A stretch of 64,000 bases of DNA from the NCBI GenBank assembly GCA_016490735.1, contig JAEMWC010000001.1, positions 4,551,052 through 4,615,051 on the forward strand, read 5' to 3'. How positions within the stretch are numbered: the stretch's first letter is position 1; each line of letters starts with the position of its first letter. The DNA is from Pachyseris speciosa (Eukaryota; Cnidaria; Anthozoa; Scleractinia; Pachyseridae). Positions 45,163 to 58,300 of this stretch are shown here, piece after piece. A program made the translations under genes and the position numbers. The notes beneath the pieces were generated by a model. That model was not told the origin of the DNA. It saw nothing but the letters and a program-made list of their open reading frames with translations, and ran no database searches.

Positions 45163-46420
45163 GCAAAGTATTTGTCAGCGCATTTAAAATTCTCAATGCG
45201 CTTACAGCGGAAAGCTGTAAAATACAAGGAAAACAGGAACAACGCATTTAGCCAGTTTGAATTGAAATGAATGCTTTCGCTTGTGCTCTTACTCAATTTA
45301 TTGTTCAAACAGTTGCCCACTTTTGGAGTTGCTTTTAAGAATTTTGGAAACCTTCCTGGTAAAACAATAAACATGAACTGACATAACGACTTGAAAAGCC
45401 AAGTTTTAGAACAAATTAATCTTCCGAGTCGGTTCAGAGAACGTCTGCTTTGCAGTTTGATAGCTTCGGCTTGTTGATTTTTTTCAATGACAAGAAAAAC
45501 TTCGGCAAAATTTTTGTAAGACGTCAAATTTTTGCATTTTTTTTCTTGGTACAAAACGCAGTTAAAACTGCCTTCGATTAAAAAAAAATAATAACAGGAG
45601 CCCATAATAATAACAAAAAAAAAAACGTTTTTGAGCTCGTTTTTGAAGCTATTTTAAGATTTACCTGCCTCTTGGTGACATTTTTGAAACGATTTTCTCA
45701 TCACAAGATGTAATGATAGCATATTTGTGTTTCTTTCCATCAAAATGCATCTGAGTTTTTTTTTAATAACCCACCTGGCCCAGTTTAACCAGTACAAACA
45801 ATTGAGACCAAACTAAAAGTAATCTTCATGAGAACATTGTAGTTATTTTTTGAAGCACAGCTGGTCGACTGCACTTTTAAGTTCTTGTTGGAGGTAAGTA
45901 GCTGTAAGTGTTTTCGAGGAATTTTGGTGGAGATCGTTTTGTATTCGTGTTACAAGTTTCTTCGCAGTTCAAAATTTAGAATATTGGTTCACTCATACAA
46001 GTAAATAAGGGCAGTGTATCAACATACAGGCTTTCGAATTTGTTATTTGTTCTCTGGTTTAGCTCTTCCACTAACACGACCTTGAAGTTTCAAACAGCGC
46101 TAAAATCCTTTTGGCACAGTCTTAAGACTCTTAAAGAAAAACTATTCCGTTACGTACTCAGTTGCTGTTCGTCTAAATGACACATGCGCAGACTAATAAC
46201 ATGGAACAAGTCCACTGAGGACTGGAAAGGAGGGAGTTGTACTGTACTAAAATGAACAGGGTCGAACAGAGCTGGTTAAGAAATCTTTTAGTTCTGTCGG
46301 CCGTTACTTTTCTTAGTTGCTATGCTTTTATTTTCTATTCCCTTTATCGATTATTTCTTCAAGTCGTTTAATAATATAGCTAGTAAATTCGTGCAGTCAA
46401 ATTCAATCGCAAGCGTCAAA

Positions 46421-46615
46421 AATGTTATAAAACAATTGGTTCATGCGTCAGCAGTGCGTTCATAGAGATATGGAGCGTTTGGGAAGTCGCCTCGAGCAAC
46501 TTTTACGCATCTTCCACGCTCTCTGGACAGTCTCTCCAAACTTCTCCATCTCTTCCAAACTCTCCGCGTGCTTCGTCGATGAACACACTGTTGCCGCATG
46601 AACCAATTCTTAATT
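46421..46615. mobile_element. MITE family copy 1 (AACAATTGGTTCATGCGTCA ends)
   Basis: Ends AATGTTATAAAACAATTGGT...ATGCGTCAGC at the left, and CCGCATGAACCAATTCTTA at the right, are inverted. The interior is CTCTCCAAACTT-type inverted sequence. The second copy at 55021-55217 shares ends and interior. It lies about 0.7 kb before the HSPA12-like first coding exon. Confidence 0.7.
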
Positions 46616-47315
46616 ATGCATAACCCTTCAATCGTATTTCATTTTTCCCGTTACAACATCACTATTTCTCGTACATTACTTTCTCAATTTACAGTCCTTA
46701 TCAATAACAAACGTTATTGATGCGCGAAAGTAATTAGACGGGGCTGGTGCCTCCATTGAAATCTTCTAATTTGTTTATTGCTCTAAAGCGTGTTTAAACA
46801 AAAGCTGCGTTACTTATCAAATTAGCATAATACACTGCCTTTGTAGTTGATATGAATGATTCGAAACGCATCATCGATCTTCATTTAGAATCGGCACTTC
46901 TGTCAACTTCGCGTTTGTTAAGGTTTATGTTTCAGAGAGGCCGTTTTGAAGTTTTACGTTGGATCACAGTTTATGATAAAAAGTCAGCTCGTCAGAAAGG
47001 CCTTTTGCTCAAGGAGGCTAAACAATGTAAGTCCTTGACATTTAGTGTCTGTTTCATTAATCTTTTTGTCATGATAACCAAAGCATAGCCAATTGGTTGC
47101 CTCTTTGTGAAATAACAAGTCCATTCGAGTTTATTTAAATCAGTTTCTTCTTTAAGAATGCTTTCACATTCACCGCCTAGTTATTGTACATTCAAATAGC
47201 TTGACTTGTCAAATTTACTTACTTCGGTGAGATCAATCGAGTATTCGAGTACGTAGATAAGTTGTGTTTTCATCTTTTATCAACAGCGGAGTTTAAATAA
47301 CACGCTCTCTGAGTC

Positions 47316-50300
47316 ATGGAAAGCAACCGGCAAATTAACACCGCCGGGAGCCTCAACGACAACGTGGCGAATCGCGACGAACTCAAATGTGAAAACGATA
47401 ACACCGAAATAGCACCGTCACTAAGTGATTTCGAACTCCAGAAAATCAAAGAGGAGCTGGGAATGCTTGATAGCGGCGGTGAATTTGACAACTCATCCTT
47501 GCCTCTGCCCTCCATTTACGTAGACGGAAACACGGAGCTGACGCCGTTCGATTTCCCGCTGACGGAGGAAGAGCGGGCATTGTTGGAACAGTGTACCATT
47601 GGCTCTCCACGGCGATTTTCGGATTCACCCAGCGTGTGTTCGGCATCGCTGGAGCAACTAGCAGACAGCTTGATTAGGGACTTCGAAGACATGGACTCGG
47701 ATGTTGAAGAGTGTTTTGATCACAAAGTATCCGAGGAAAATGCCTCGGAAGATCATTCCATCACAATGGAACATGATTTGAAAACCCTTCCGTCGCCGTG
47801 GCTTGAAAGAAATCATAACTTTGATCAGCCTGAAGAAAGGGTGACTTCAGTAGCTTCAAAGCGGACTGTAGAGGAGAATGAAAATGCCAAAAAATTTAGT
47901 AAGGAAGACATAAATACAGTGTCTAGTGGAAACTCGGTTTATCCTCAGATGAATCGAGACGTCGACACAGGTTCAAGTACAGCTTCATTGTCGTCGAAAA
48001 ACAGCCAATTATCCGATCAAACATCACCATCGCCTTCGTTAGACTCCGACTCCCTTCCAGCCTCGATCGACTCCGGCCTGCCAATCAAGGATGTTCAGAT
48101 TTTTCCACAGCACAACTATTTCGTAGTAGTGGCCATAGACTTTGGAACAACATTCAGTGGCTATGCTTTCGCTTTCACTCGCGACCCTGGAAGCGTGCAT
48201 ATGATGAGAAGATGGGAAGGAGGAGATCCTGGGGTCACTAACCAGAAAACACCGACAACTCTGTTGCTAAAACCAGATGGCACTTTTCACTCCTTCGGGT
48301 TCGGCGCCCGGGATTTTTACCATGACTTGGAGCCAGAAGACGCTAAGAAATGGATGTATTTTGAGAAGTTTAAGATGTCTTTACATTCGGACAAGGTAAC
48401 ACTTGATAAAAACTTGTTTAATTTTACATTGAATGAAAAAGTTTGGGAATTGTTTTTATTTTTGAACTGAAATAGGCTGGCTAACCGCATTCTAGACCAA
48501 AGAATAATATATCCTCAGTCTGTAGAGCCTACTTCCTTTGACAACCAAAATATTGAAAATTCTACTTCAGCTTAATGCCATTCCAAGTATTTCATGAATT
48601 CAAAAAGCAATATATGTTTTCTCGAGTGCATGTTACCGCTAACATCTCTATTAATTTGCATTAAACCATAGCAGACCACTGAATATGTTCGCGCATATAT
48701 TGCGGTTTATGATTTAAGGTGCTTTATGTGGTAAAATATATATTGGAAGTGGCTGAAGCACAACATTTGAAAAGTTTGTTTCCACGTATCGATTCTCAGT
48801 TTAATACAGCGCTATTGCTCACGGCATTCAATATAAAAAACGACTACTAAATACTGGCTTCATCATGCCCAAGGAAAAAATAGAATTAACAGTAACGCAA
48901 CTAGAGTTGATCATTTTTGATACCAAAAACCAAAAGAAATTTACTTAAAAGAAAATAGACCTTTCACAGTCAGCACTTTTAAAAATGTCAAAAACTTTAG
49001 ATAAATAAGAAACGTATTCTTTCTCACTTGAATACTTAAGTTAATTTCGAATTTGTGGTTAAGCGTAATTGAAATATAAAAACTGGCGTGTACGGTAATG
49101 CCGAAGTTCAGGATGTTATTATGTCTGCCATCTTTACTTCTCTGATAGCTCGTATTTAAGGTTAACTTAAGCCTGTTGCAAACATAATTACAGTTGTCTG
49201 AATGTCTTCGAAGCACTGAACTGTATTGTTTGTTCAAAAATCATTTCTTTTACAGAATCTTCACAAAGATGTTGAAATCAAAGCTGCTAACGGCAAGTCC
49301 ATGAGAGCTGTTACTGTCTTTGCACATGCGCTTAAGTTCTTCAAAGATCACGTGCTAGAGGAACTGTCTGACCAATCAGCGACCAAGATACTGGAAGAGG
49401 ATATTCAGTGGGTTCTCACTGTACCAGCGATCTGGAAAGCGCCTGCAAAACAGTTTATGAGGACAGCAGCATACGAGGTAAGTGAATCCACGACGTTTAA
49501 TCTTGGTGCAAAGATTCCCCGGTCGCACGGAGTGATTTACGTAAAAACAGGGAAACGCACTACTCTAGCTAAAGCCTCCTTTAGCCAGTACGTTTTGTCA
49601 GGGGCACCCAACGGCAAGTTTCGGTAGATAGCTGTTCGGTGGAGAGTAGTTCGCCTAAGGCTTTCGGCGTCGATTAAAGAGTGCACTCGGATTTTCGTAA
49701 GTAAAACGTGGCCTAAAAGATTCGTAATGTGGCAATCTTAACCCCTGAGGTTTTCGGAAAGGTCGTTATTGCTGTTTTTGGCAGTAAAAACGTCAGCTAG
49801 CATTTTCGGAAACAAAAAAAGGTTCCCTAGAAAGTTCATTTCAGCTAGTATTTTCTTAGAGAAAGATTTTGCTCCCTAAAATTTTCGGGCAATTTACATT
49901 TCAGCTACGGAATCCGAACAGATCAAAGTTTTCTAGCTAACCAAAACATCACTTTAAACAGACTTCAAACACCATAACGTACTTAAAAATGCCTTTCTAC
50001 AACTTTTGGCTGGTTTGGCTCGTTGGGTGCCCCTGTTTTGTAGCTCAGGCCCGGTTCATACGTCGCATTTCTGCCGTGTCGAATGCAATTGAGACAATAG
50101 ATAATGAGATGATTTGCCTCATTATCTTTTGTTTGAATTGCATTCGACACGGCAGAAATGCGACGTATGAACCGGGCCTCATATAACTACATTGAGAGTC
50201 TAGAGAATCTGCACCCACATATTTGCTTGAAATATTAAACTCAGTTCCGAAGTGAGAGAGACTGAAAGGACTTGGCAAATTAAAAGAATTTCTTCTTAAA

Positions 50301-52239
50301 ACTCAATCCAGTAAGTAAATTCATGCCAACGACTGCCTATATATGTGCTTATTTTTCGTCTTAGTTTTTGAATGTGTGTATCTGTTGTTGTTTTTGCGTT
50401 GTTGTTGTTGTAGCCGCTACAATTTGTTTAATTACTTTTCCTTAGCTAGGGGCTAACTAGCAAACTTTAGTTATTTAGCCCCTAGACACCTTTAAATTGT
50501 AATAGTTTAGCTTTTCTTTTCTTCTTTTTACAGCTCTAAATTCATTTAAAAAATGTAACGCTAATCATAGAAAAAAGGTGTAACTAATAAAGATTGTTTG
50601 TTGTTGTAAAAAAAGAGCGTATTTTGAAAATTTAAAATGTTGGTTTTGTGGTTTACGGCAAAATTATGGTAAAATGAAAGACAAGAACTCGGTCATACCA
50701 GAGTGACTTAAAGATCCGTTCGAAATAGTAATTGGGTAGCTTGAGAGCACTGAAATGTCACGGTAACTGAGCAAATTTCCTCCAAAAAGCTGGAAAGAGG
50801 AACAATCACTGTTTTCGCCGATTACAGTACCTAACACACAAAAGCGAATGACTTGCGTGTGCGTTGGCAGTATTTTAAAAAGTGAAAACCACTGAATTCC
50901 AGCTATCCTTCGGTAAATGCAATGGTCCAGTTTCGAGTTCTCCATGACCGCTGAATAAAGCACTGAGAACGCATTTGTAAAATATTCACAAATTCCAGCT
51001 GACCAGCTCTGCCTATTGTTTAAATTTCAAATTTGTGGCACCTTCCCGCCGGTATTTGTGAATATTTTACTTTAGGTCGAGGCTATCCCTGTACAAATGC
51101 GTTCTCAGTGCTTTTATTCAGCGGTCATGGTGAACTCGAAACTGCGGTTCCTTTTTTAACTAATTGAAACTGGACGAGAAACTTTAACCTAATTACTTCC
51201 ATCACATCATACAATTTTCAGATAATAGCTAATTCTAAAACTGCAAGTGATGAGGGAGTCTATAAAAAAGAAAGGAGTGCTTGAAATTATGGATCCCTTG
51301 AGAAATTGGGAATTGAGTTTTCTACAACAAAGCTGTATTGTTATTTGTTGTAGTCTTTTAAGACTAAAAGAAAGAAAGAGATGCACATAAAAAAAAGAGA
51401 AAGAGATGCGTATAAATATAGGACCAATTTGAAGGTATGGCTATTCTAGAGTAAGACCCAACTATTGGAGAACGTATTTCCCATTTCCGACAATTCTTTC
51501 ATGTAATCGGAATCAGGATACATTTGCTAGTAATAATAACAATCTTTTATTAGGAAGCTCCATCACTGTGGGAATTTGCGCCTACTGTCCTCAAATGCCG
51601 CCGAGTGCACCCCTCGATTTGAAAAACTTTAACTGAATTCACGGTCTCCTTTCTTTTACAAATATAAAGATGTTTTATGGTGGCAATTCCAAGTTTGGTC
51701 TACAGTATCTTTATTATGCAAAAACTACAAACTGTTCAGTGTCATTTGTGGTCGGAACTCAAAATGTGATGAACGCATATCTTAGTTGTTCTTAATGCGC
51801 ATTTAGGCCATACAAGGTTTACTACAGATCATTCAGTGCCTATCTTTATTTAAGAAACTGTAACAAAACAGACTGAATCTAAACTTGGCAGTCACTGCAG
51901 GTATGTTTTTGTTTTGTGGCGTCTGTGTTTTTAGCACGTTTGGGGATGTATATTTTGCTGGACGAATGAAAAGCACTTGCTACACGTAGCACTGGAAAAC
52001 AGAATAATAGAATATTAGCTTGTGACAGTGGCTTTATTTCAAACAATGCAGCTTTTATTCTTGCCTTGGCGCTTAGTTCAAAGTATTGCAAAATTTGGCG
52101 AGTTTCTGGACATGCGCAGTGTCACAAGTATTACAGTAAATAGTAATAAATATGTGAAAAGTGCTCCACTCAGTCATTACGGACTTAAAAAAACAAGATT
52201 ACATTTGATACATTTTATCTATTGTTAATAATAATAATA

Positions 52240-52274
<35 letters not shown>

Positions 52275-52287
52275 GGAGTATACAAAT

Positions 52288-52333
<46 letters not shown>

Positions 52334-55300
52334 GCATAGCAAAATGAAAGAGAAGATAAGGAAAGAATATAATAGGAGAGTAAGATTAATCCTAAGAACT
52401 GAGCTCAATGAGGAAACAAAATAGAAGCTATCAATAGCCTTGCAGTCCCAGTTGTGCAATATAGCTTTGGCATCATTGACTGGAAAACCTCAGAACTGAA
52501 GAAGATTGACACAAAAACACGCAAACTATTGAACATGTACAAGATGTTACATCCTAAAGCAGATGTGGAAAGGCTGTATATCCCAAGAAAAGATGGAGGT
52601 AGGGGCCTGATTGATGTAGAAACAGCATTCAAAACAGCAACAATAGGGCTTGATCACTATCTGAAGCACAAAGAAGGGCAATATCCAAAGCAGGTGCTTG
52701 AACATGAAAGATCTAAAGCCAAAAATTCAATATCCAAGAATGCTACTAAATTCAAAAGGGAAGTAACAATGCCAGAGATTGAGAACAGAGAAGATAAATC
52801 TGCCTCTGAAAATGCTAAAGCCCTGAAACACGTGTTTAAGTCCAAGATGAAGTCAATGAAAGAAGAAAAGTGGAAAAACAAAGCATTGCATGGCTAGTAT
52901 CCAAAGATCCTAGAGAAGCCTCATGTATACACAGTCACCACCAACAAATGGTTATCAAGTAACTTGAAAGGAGAAACAGAGGGACTACTTGTAGCAGCTC
53001 AAGACCAGGCAATAAACACCAGAAACTACCAGAAAGTAATATGTGGCCAGCAAGTGAAGAGCAAATGCAGAATGTGTTCGCAACATGAAGAGACAGCGGA
53101 CCATATTGTATCTGGATGTGAGGTATTAGCCAAAACAGAGTACATCTCCAGGCACAATAATGCTGCAGCATATCTCCATTGGAGCATCTGTAAAGATCAT
53201 GATATAGAGATTACAGACAAATGGTACGAACACGAGCCAGAGACCGTGATGCACAATAAAGATAACAACATCACCATCATGTGGGACATGCCAGTCAATA
53301 CTGATAGAACTATAACAGCGAACAGACCAGACATCATCGTTAAAGATTCAGTGAATTCCACCTGCAAACTGATTGATATGACTGTTCCATCAGATAGAAA
53401 CATCGCACTGAAGGAAACTGAAAAAAAAGCAAGTACAAAGACCTAGAAGTAGAAATACAGAGAATGTGGCATATGAAAACTGTAGTGATCCCTGTGGTTG
53501 TTGGTGCGCTTGGTACAGTGAAGAAGGGTATGGTAGAAAACATCAAGAAAGTATCAGAGAAAGCTACTATGACAGAGATTCAAAAGATCTGCATGCTGGG
53601 ATCTTCACGAATCCTCAGAAAGGTGCTCAGTGTATGACAGAATGATTGACGTGAGTGACTGACGCTCTAGGTGCATGGTTTGCGCCCGGCTGATGCACAA
53701 AAAGAACACCAGCAAAGACTGTGATAAAAGAGACAATAATAACAATACTACATTTAACCAGGGTAAATCCGTCAGCTGAAGCTGTTATAAATGGGTGCCC
53801 TGGGCAGCTAAAAAATTAACAATTAAAAGAAAAATAGGTATAACGGAAGAACAATAAGGAAAATGTAAAAACTATGTACATTATCATGGATAAACACTAA
53901 AAATTATATAACTAAGTAAATTAAGGCCCTACAAACTACAAAAGATTTACCAAAACTCTAAGAAATAATATCACCAAGCTGTGTTTTAAAAATCACTATG
54001 GAGTCAACTTCCTTTAGATGCGGTGGCAAGTTGTTAAAAGCCTGGGGTACTGTTTGTGTCAGTTGTATGTCCAAACATCTGTTGCCGTGTATCCATTTTT
54101 GTCTTCTGGTAAATATCAACCCTCTCCATGAAAGAACTTTGCATCTTCAACAACATAGAGGATCTTCATTGCAAATGCTGCAAAACATATAGTCCACCAA
54201 ATCTCTCTCAGGGTTACTCTTCTACTTGCAACTCGGCATCGCTCATTGCTCGCCGCCCCTGAGCCGTCAATATCTTGTTTGTCTCGGTATGTTTCAAATG
54301 CGGGTGTAAACGTGGTGTATAATCGTTGCAAAACTGGAGAAGCCCCAACGAATAACTTGTGTTCATGAATTGAAAATTTTCCCCAAATCTGTTCCTTTTT
54401 TGATTCCTCAGTTAAAGTCGCCCTTGATCGCTGTAACTGAGTTGTTAACATAGGTATATGGGAAACTGTTATCTGAGAATAACTTCTTTAGAAGGTAAAT
54501 TTCGCCTACAATTACCACCGCAATTGAGCCAAATGCGAGGCACTCGAGCACTACCATGTCGCCCGAATTTCAGTTCTATCTGTCGGCTTGAAAAGCTGTT
54601 GCATTTTATACCATGCGTCCTCCTGTTGGAACATTAATTCTATTCTGCGCTGTGTTTTAAATTTGGACGTGATCCAAGACAAAATCGAATAAAACCTCAA
54701 GAGTGTCATGAAACCGCAAGTTAGTTTGTTTTTTGTCCGCTATTTATACATGTGAGGTATTTCTCATAAACAGTTCGCTGTTAAGTAGTCTTGTGGAAAG
54801 AATGACATTCTCGTACTTGCCACTGAAGCAATTTGTGGAAATGATCATGGAGAATTTATGTTCTGATCGGGATTGGGGAAAGGCGAAAATTATATTTTCA
54901 ACCATGGTCAAGAGACAAAACGACAGCAGTTACTTTTAAAATGCGAGAAAAAAAAATGCCTATTCAGGTTACACATGACAATAATTTATTTCACAGTTTT
55001 TCGAGTGTAAACAAGTGCTGTATTTAACAATTGGTTCATGTGCCAGCGTGCGTTCATCGAGATATGAAGCACGCGGGAAGTTTGGAGAGCACGAAAGACG
55101 CGTAAGAATTACTCGAGAGCAACTCTAGCTTCTTGAGTGCTCTCCAAACTTCCCAAGTGCTTCATGTCTCGATGAACTCACAGCTGACGCATGAGCCAAT
55201 TGTTTTATAACATTTTCAACGCGGTAGTTTAAATATTGTGTAAAGAGAAATTCCCTCTGCTACGTCATCAGCGTGCACAATAGGAATATGAAACACGCTC

Positions 55301-58300
55301 GCGCAACTGAATTGTACTACACGAATTCATCAGCTGTGTTATAAAGTAAGATATGCGACATTTAAAATTTGCTTTCCTTCCTAAAAAAAGAGCTTTTGCT
55401 TCGTTATTGATAGAGCTGTGAATGTTTTTACAAGTTTCTGTAGTTCAGTGTTTGGCCATGAAAGAGTTCCTCTTATGTCATTCGACAGTCAACTATAATC
55501 CATTTTCTATCCAGGGATGGTACTGTTCCAGGCTTATTGTGACTGCAGGCAAGTTCGTTAAAAATGCCAAGGCTAATATAGCAAATAAAAATGCTTTCTT
55601 TCTACAAAGATTGCAACGTCGTTCAACACAGTGGCAAGCTCTTAATCTTCAATAGTAAGCAACACCATGCAATGCTTGACTAATTTCTCTTCTACTAGAA
55701 GCTAATAAAGGACGTTCGTAGCATCAACTTCGTTTGTTGCAATGCTACTTCACTAGTTCTCATTTGTCGCGCTCATTAACGCCAAAGCTTCCCCTCTGGA
55801 GATAAACAAAGGTCCGTGCTTCATGTTATGGTACTTCTTCTCCATTGCAAATTTTCTTCAGGAGAAAGCTTCCACAGCTAATACCGCTGCAACTGTAACT
55901 GTGACAAAAATCTCCACAAATACCATGGCTTCGGTGTTCAGTCTATCGCTACTGGACTGAGAGTAGTCGGTTTCTATCAGCGAATTGAATGATTTCCGGC
56001 TCAGCTGCGAAAACTTGTTTGCATGAAATATGTGGTGTTTTTACATTTTGTGGTTGGAAATGAGCCACTTTTTCATCCCACCTGCAAGTATGTACCTATT
56101 CATCAAACGTCGACGAAAGACATGTTTGCAAAGTGAAACAAATTTGACACCGAATGACTAAATAAGTAGGCAGTTTTAAATTAATATTGTGACAACTTTT
56201 AAGAAGTTGAAATCTGCGCCATGTTTTTTTAAATGTGTTATTTTCAATTTTTTTCAGTCTTATATTTGATGATTTTCGTAGTAATATTAAGAATATTTCT
56301 TTTAGATTCTAATGAGAGAGGCTGTGAAACTAACTGGCGAGAAAAGGCCGTATCTTTGTAGTCAGTAAGATATCCTGATAAAGATTTTTTAGTGAGTAGA
56401 AGCTGTATTTGAAAGAACATCATATTTACTACCACTGATGCAAAGTGCATCAGCTCGTGAAATATTCTGGCTTACTCATGGGCAAAACTGAACTATTCAC
56501 AGTTTCCGTTTCCTTGGTATGATTTTATTCTTGTCGACTTCGTTTCGTGATATCGCTTGAGCGAGAGAGTTACGAACAACATGAACCTGAAAAAAAGAAA
56601 ATTGAGGCAAATAATCTTAAATAATTCATATTAGTTTGTCTGGCACATGCGCACATTCATGGATATCTCTTTAGCAGGATCCTATTGGTTAGTTGCATGT
56701 TTTCAACTATCATTAGAGGGTATTGGCCACAAGCTGAACCAGATGAACAGAAATTTTCAAACTTATGATATCAAATGATTTAAAAATAGTTGCTTTTTAC
56801 AATTATTAATATTTATTGCGTAAGCCAGTTACGTGCCTTATTTTATTATCTGCTGAATACGCAAAAATAACATTTACTTGAAAACAACAACGAGTTGTAA
56901 TATTATTATGGAAATATCATATCTTTTTTTTTTGTTCTCAGTGATTATAAGTATCGAAAGAATAACTTTCGTGGTGCAAGAGAAATAAATATCCTTTTTG
57001 GGAATACGGAGGAAATATACTAACAGAACGGCTTGTGAAATATTTCTTACATTATCCAATGTGAGGAACGCTATTTTCTAGCGTAGAAAGTAAATTCAAA
57101 GTGTCTTTTCCCAACCGTTTTACCTTGGCGGTCAAAAACAAAACAAGGGTATTGAAATATTTAACTAGAAGAAATGACTGAACTTTTCTGAACATTACCC
57201 CTGCTAGAGTATCGTTATTTTACACTGCGTCATTGTTTACATATGTTAGTTAATGCTCTTGCACATTTTTTCTAAGATAATGTTCCAAAGGCCTTTCCGG
57301 TTTGGCAGTTTGATGGGCCTGTAGCAAGAGCTCAAGGTTTTACATAAATGTAGATCTTGACAGTTTCATTTCACACTATGCATTGAGATGAATGTTCACC
57401 ATTTTAGCTGGAGATAGTATAGCTTCTCTTTCAATACTGTCCATCCAGGCTCTTCGGTAAATTCACAGAGTAGTGACAAGGATTTAAATAATCTTCCCAC
57501 ATGTAAAATAAACCCATAACAAATTAAATAACAACAAATTTAAAGAGTTCCTCCTTTCAGGATCTCTTTACAGCAAGTAAGATCCGTCGCCATTCAAATG
57601 GTACTTGGAGTTAACATGCACGCGGTAAGATTTGCCTTCGCAAAGTTTCTTGAGCATATACACATCCAGTAGCGTCAGTGCTGTGAAGGTTCCTACCACA
57701 ACGAGCTCCACCACCAACATGTTGCTAAACGTTTGATAACTTCCTCTTCAAAATTTGAAACTCTTTTTCGTAAGGCTTCGTTTATTTGCTGTAAACTAAG
57801 GTTTAAACTCAGCTGCCGCTGTTGATTTGGACTCGTGATATGTACGTAAACAAGGGTGAATCTAATCAACATTCATACGTTTTGCGAATCCAAGCAGGTG
57901 GCTATTCTTTCACACCTCGCACTTTTTCTAAAATCAGTGGAGGATAACCTGCTGGAATGGAAAAATAAATTATCCATAGCACTATTACCATCACCATAAA
58001 TATATTAGATCATTAAATCTGACTTCATTTAACAATTGTGACAACTTAGCCATAACTGACAATTTCCTAAGACGAAAACATGCCATTCTTATAAAATATA
58101 TATTTGCAAGAACGTGTCTAAAACGCAATGCATTTGTTTTTGCTCTCTGTTTTTCTTATCGCAAGATATCAAACCTATAGATTGTGAAAGGTCGCTCTTT
58201 TGGAAGCTGCTGTTATCGGGTTCTCTGCCCATGTCGCGTTTATGTCACAAGCGATGATATCTATTCACAAAGTTTGTCACAAGAAAACCTTACTTTTCAC

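Larger units (their letters stand above)
44131..47286. other. Divergent intergenic region (MIEAP-like / HSPA12-like)
   Basis: 3.2 kb between two genes transcribed away from each other; it must hold both promoters. No TATA-type motif stands out. It includes two MITEs (44478-45073, 46421-46615), a trinucleotide microsatellite, and a possible 5' exon (46852-47026) ending in a good donor, CAAT|GTAAGT. Confidence 0.6.

Noticed and set aside
45069..45605. Poly-Asn and poly-Ile ORFs over the AAT tract
   Set aside because: They are produced by the trinucleotide repeat and have no other protein pattern.
56244..56450. Possible fourth member of the microprotein family ([22 protein letters not shown] start)
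   Set aside because: The hydrophobic part is weaker, the LD-x-Y-LLK pattern is missing, and the tail is unlike the others.
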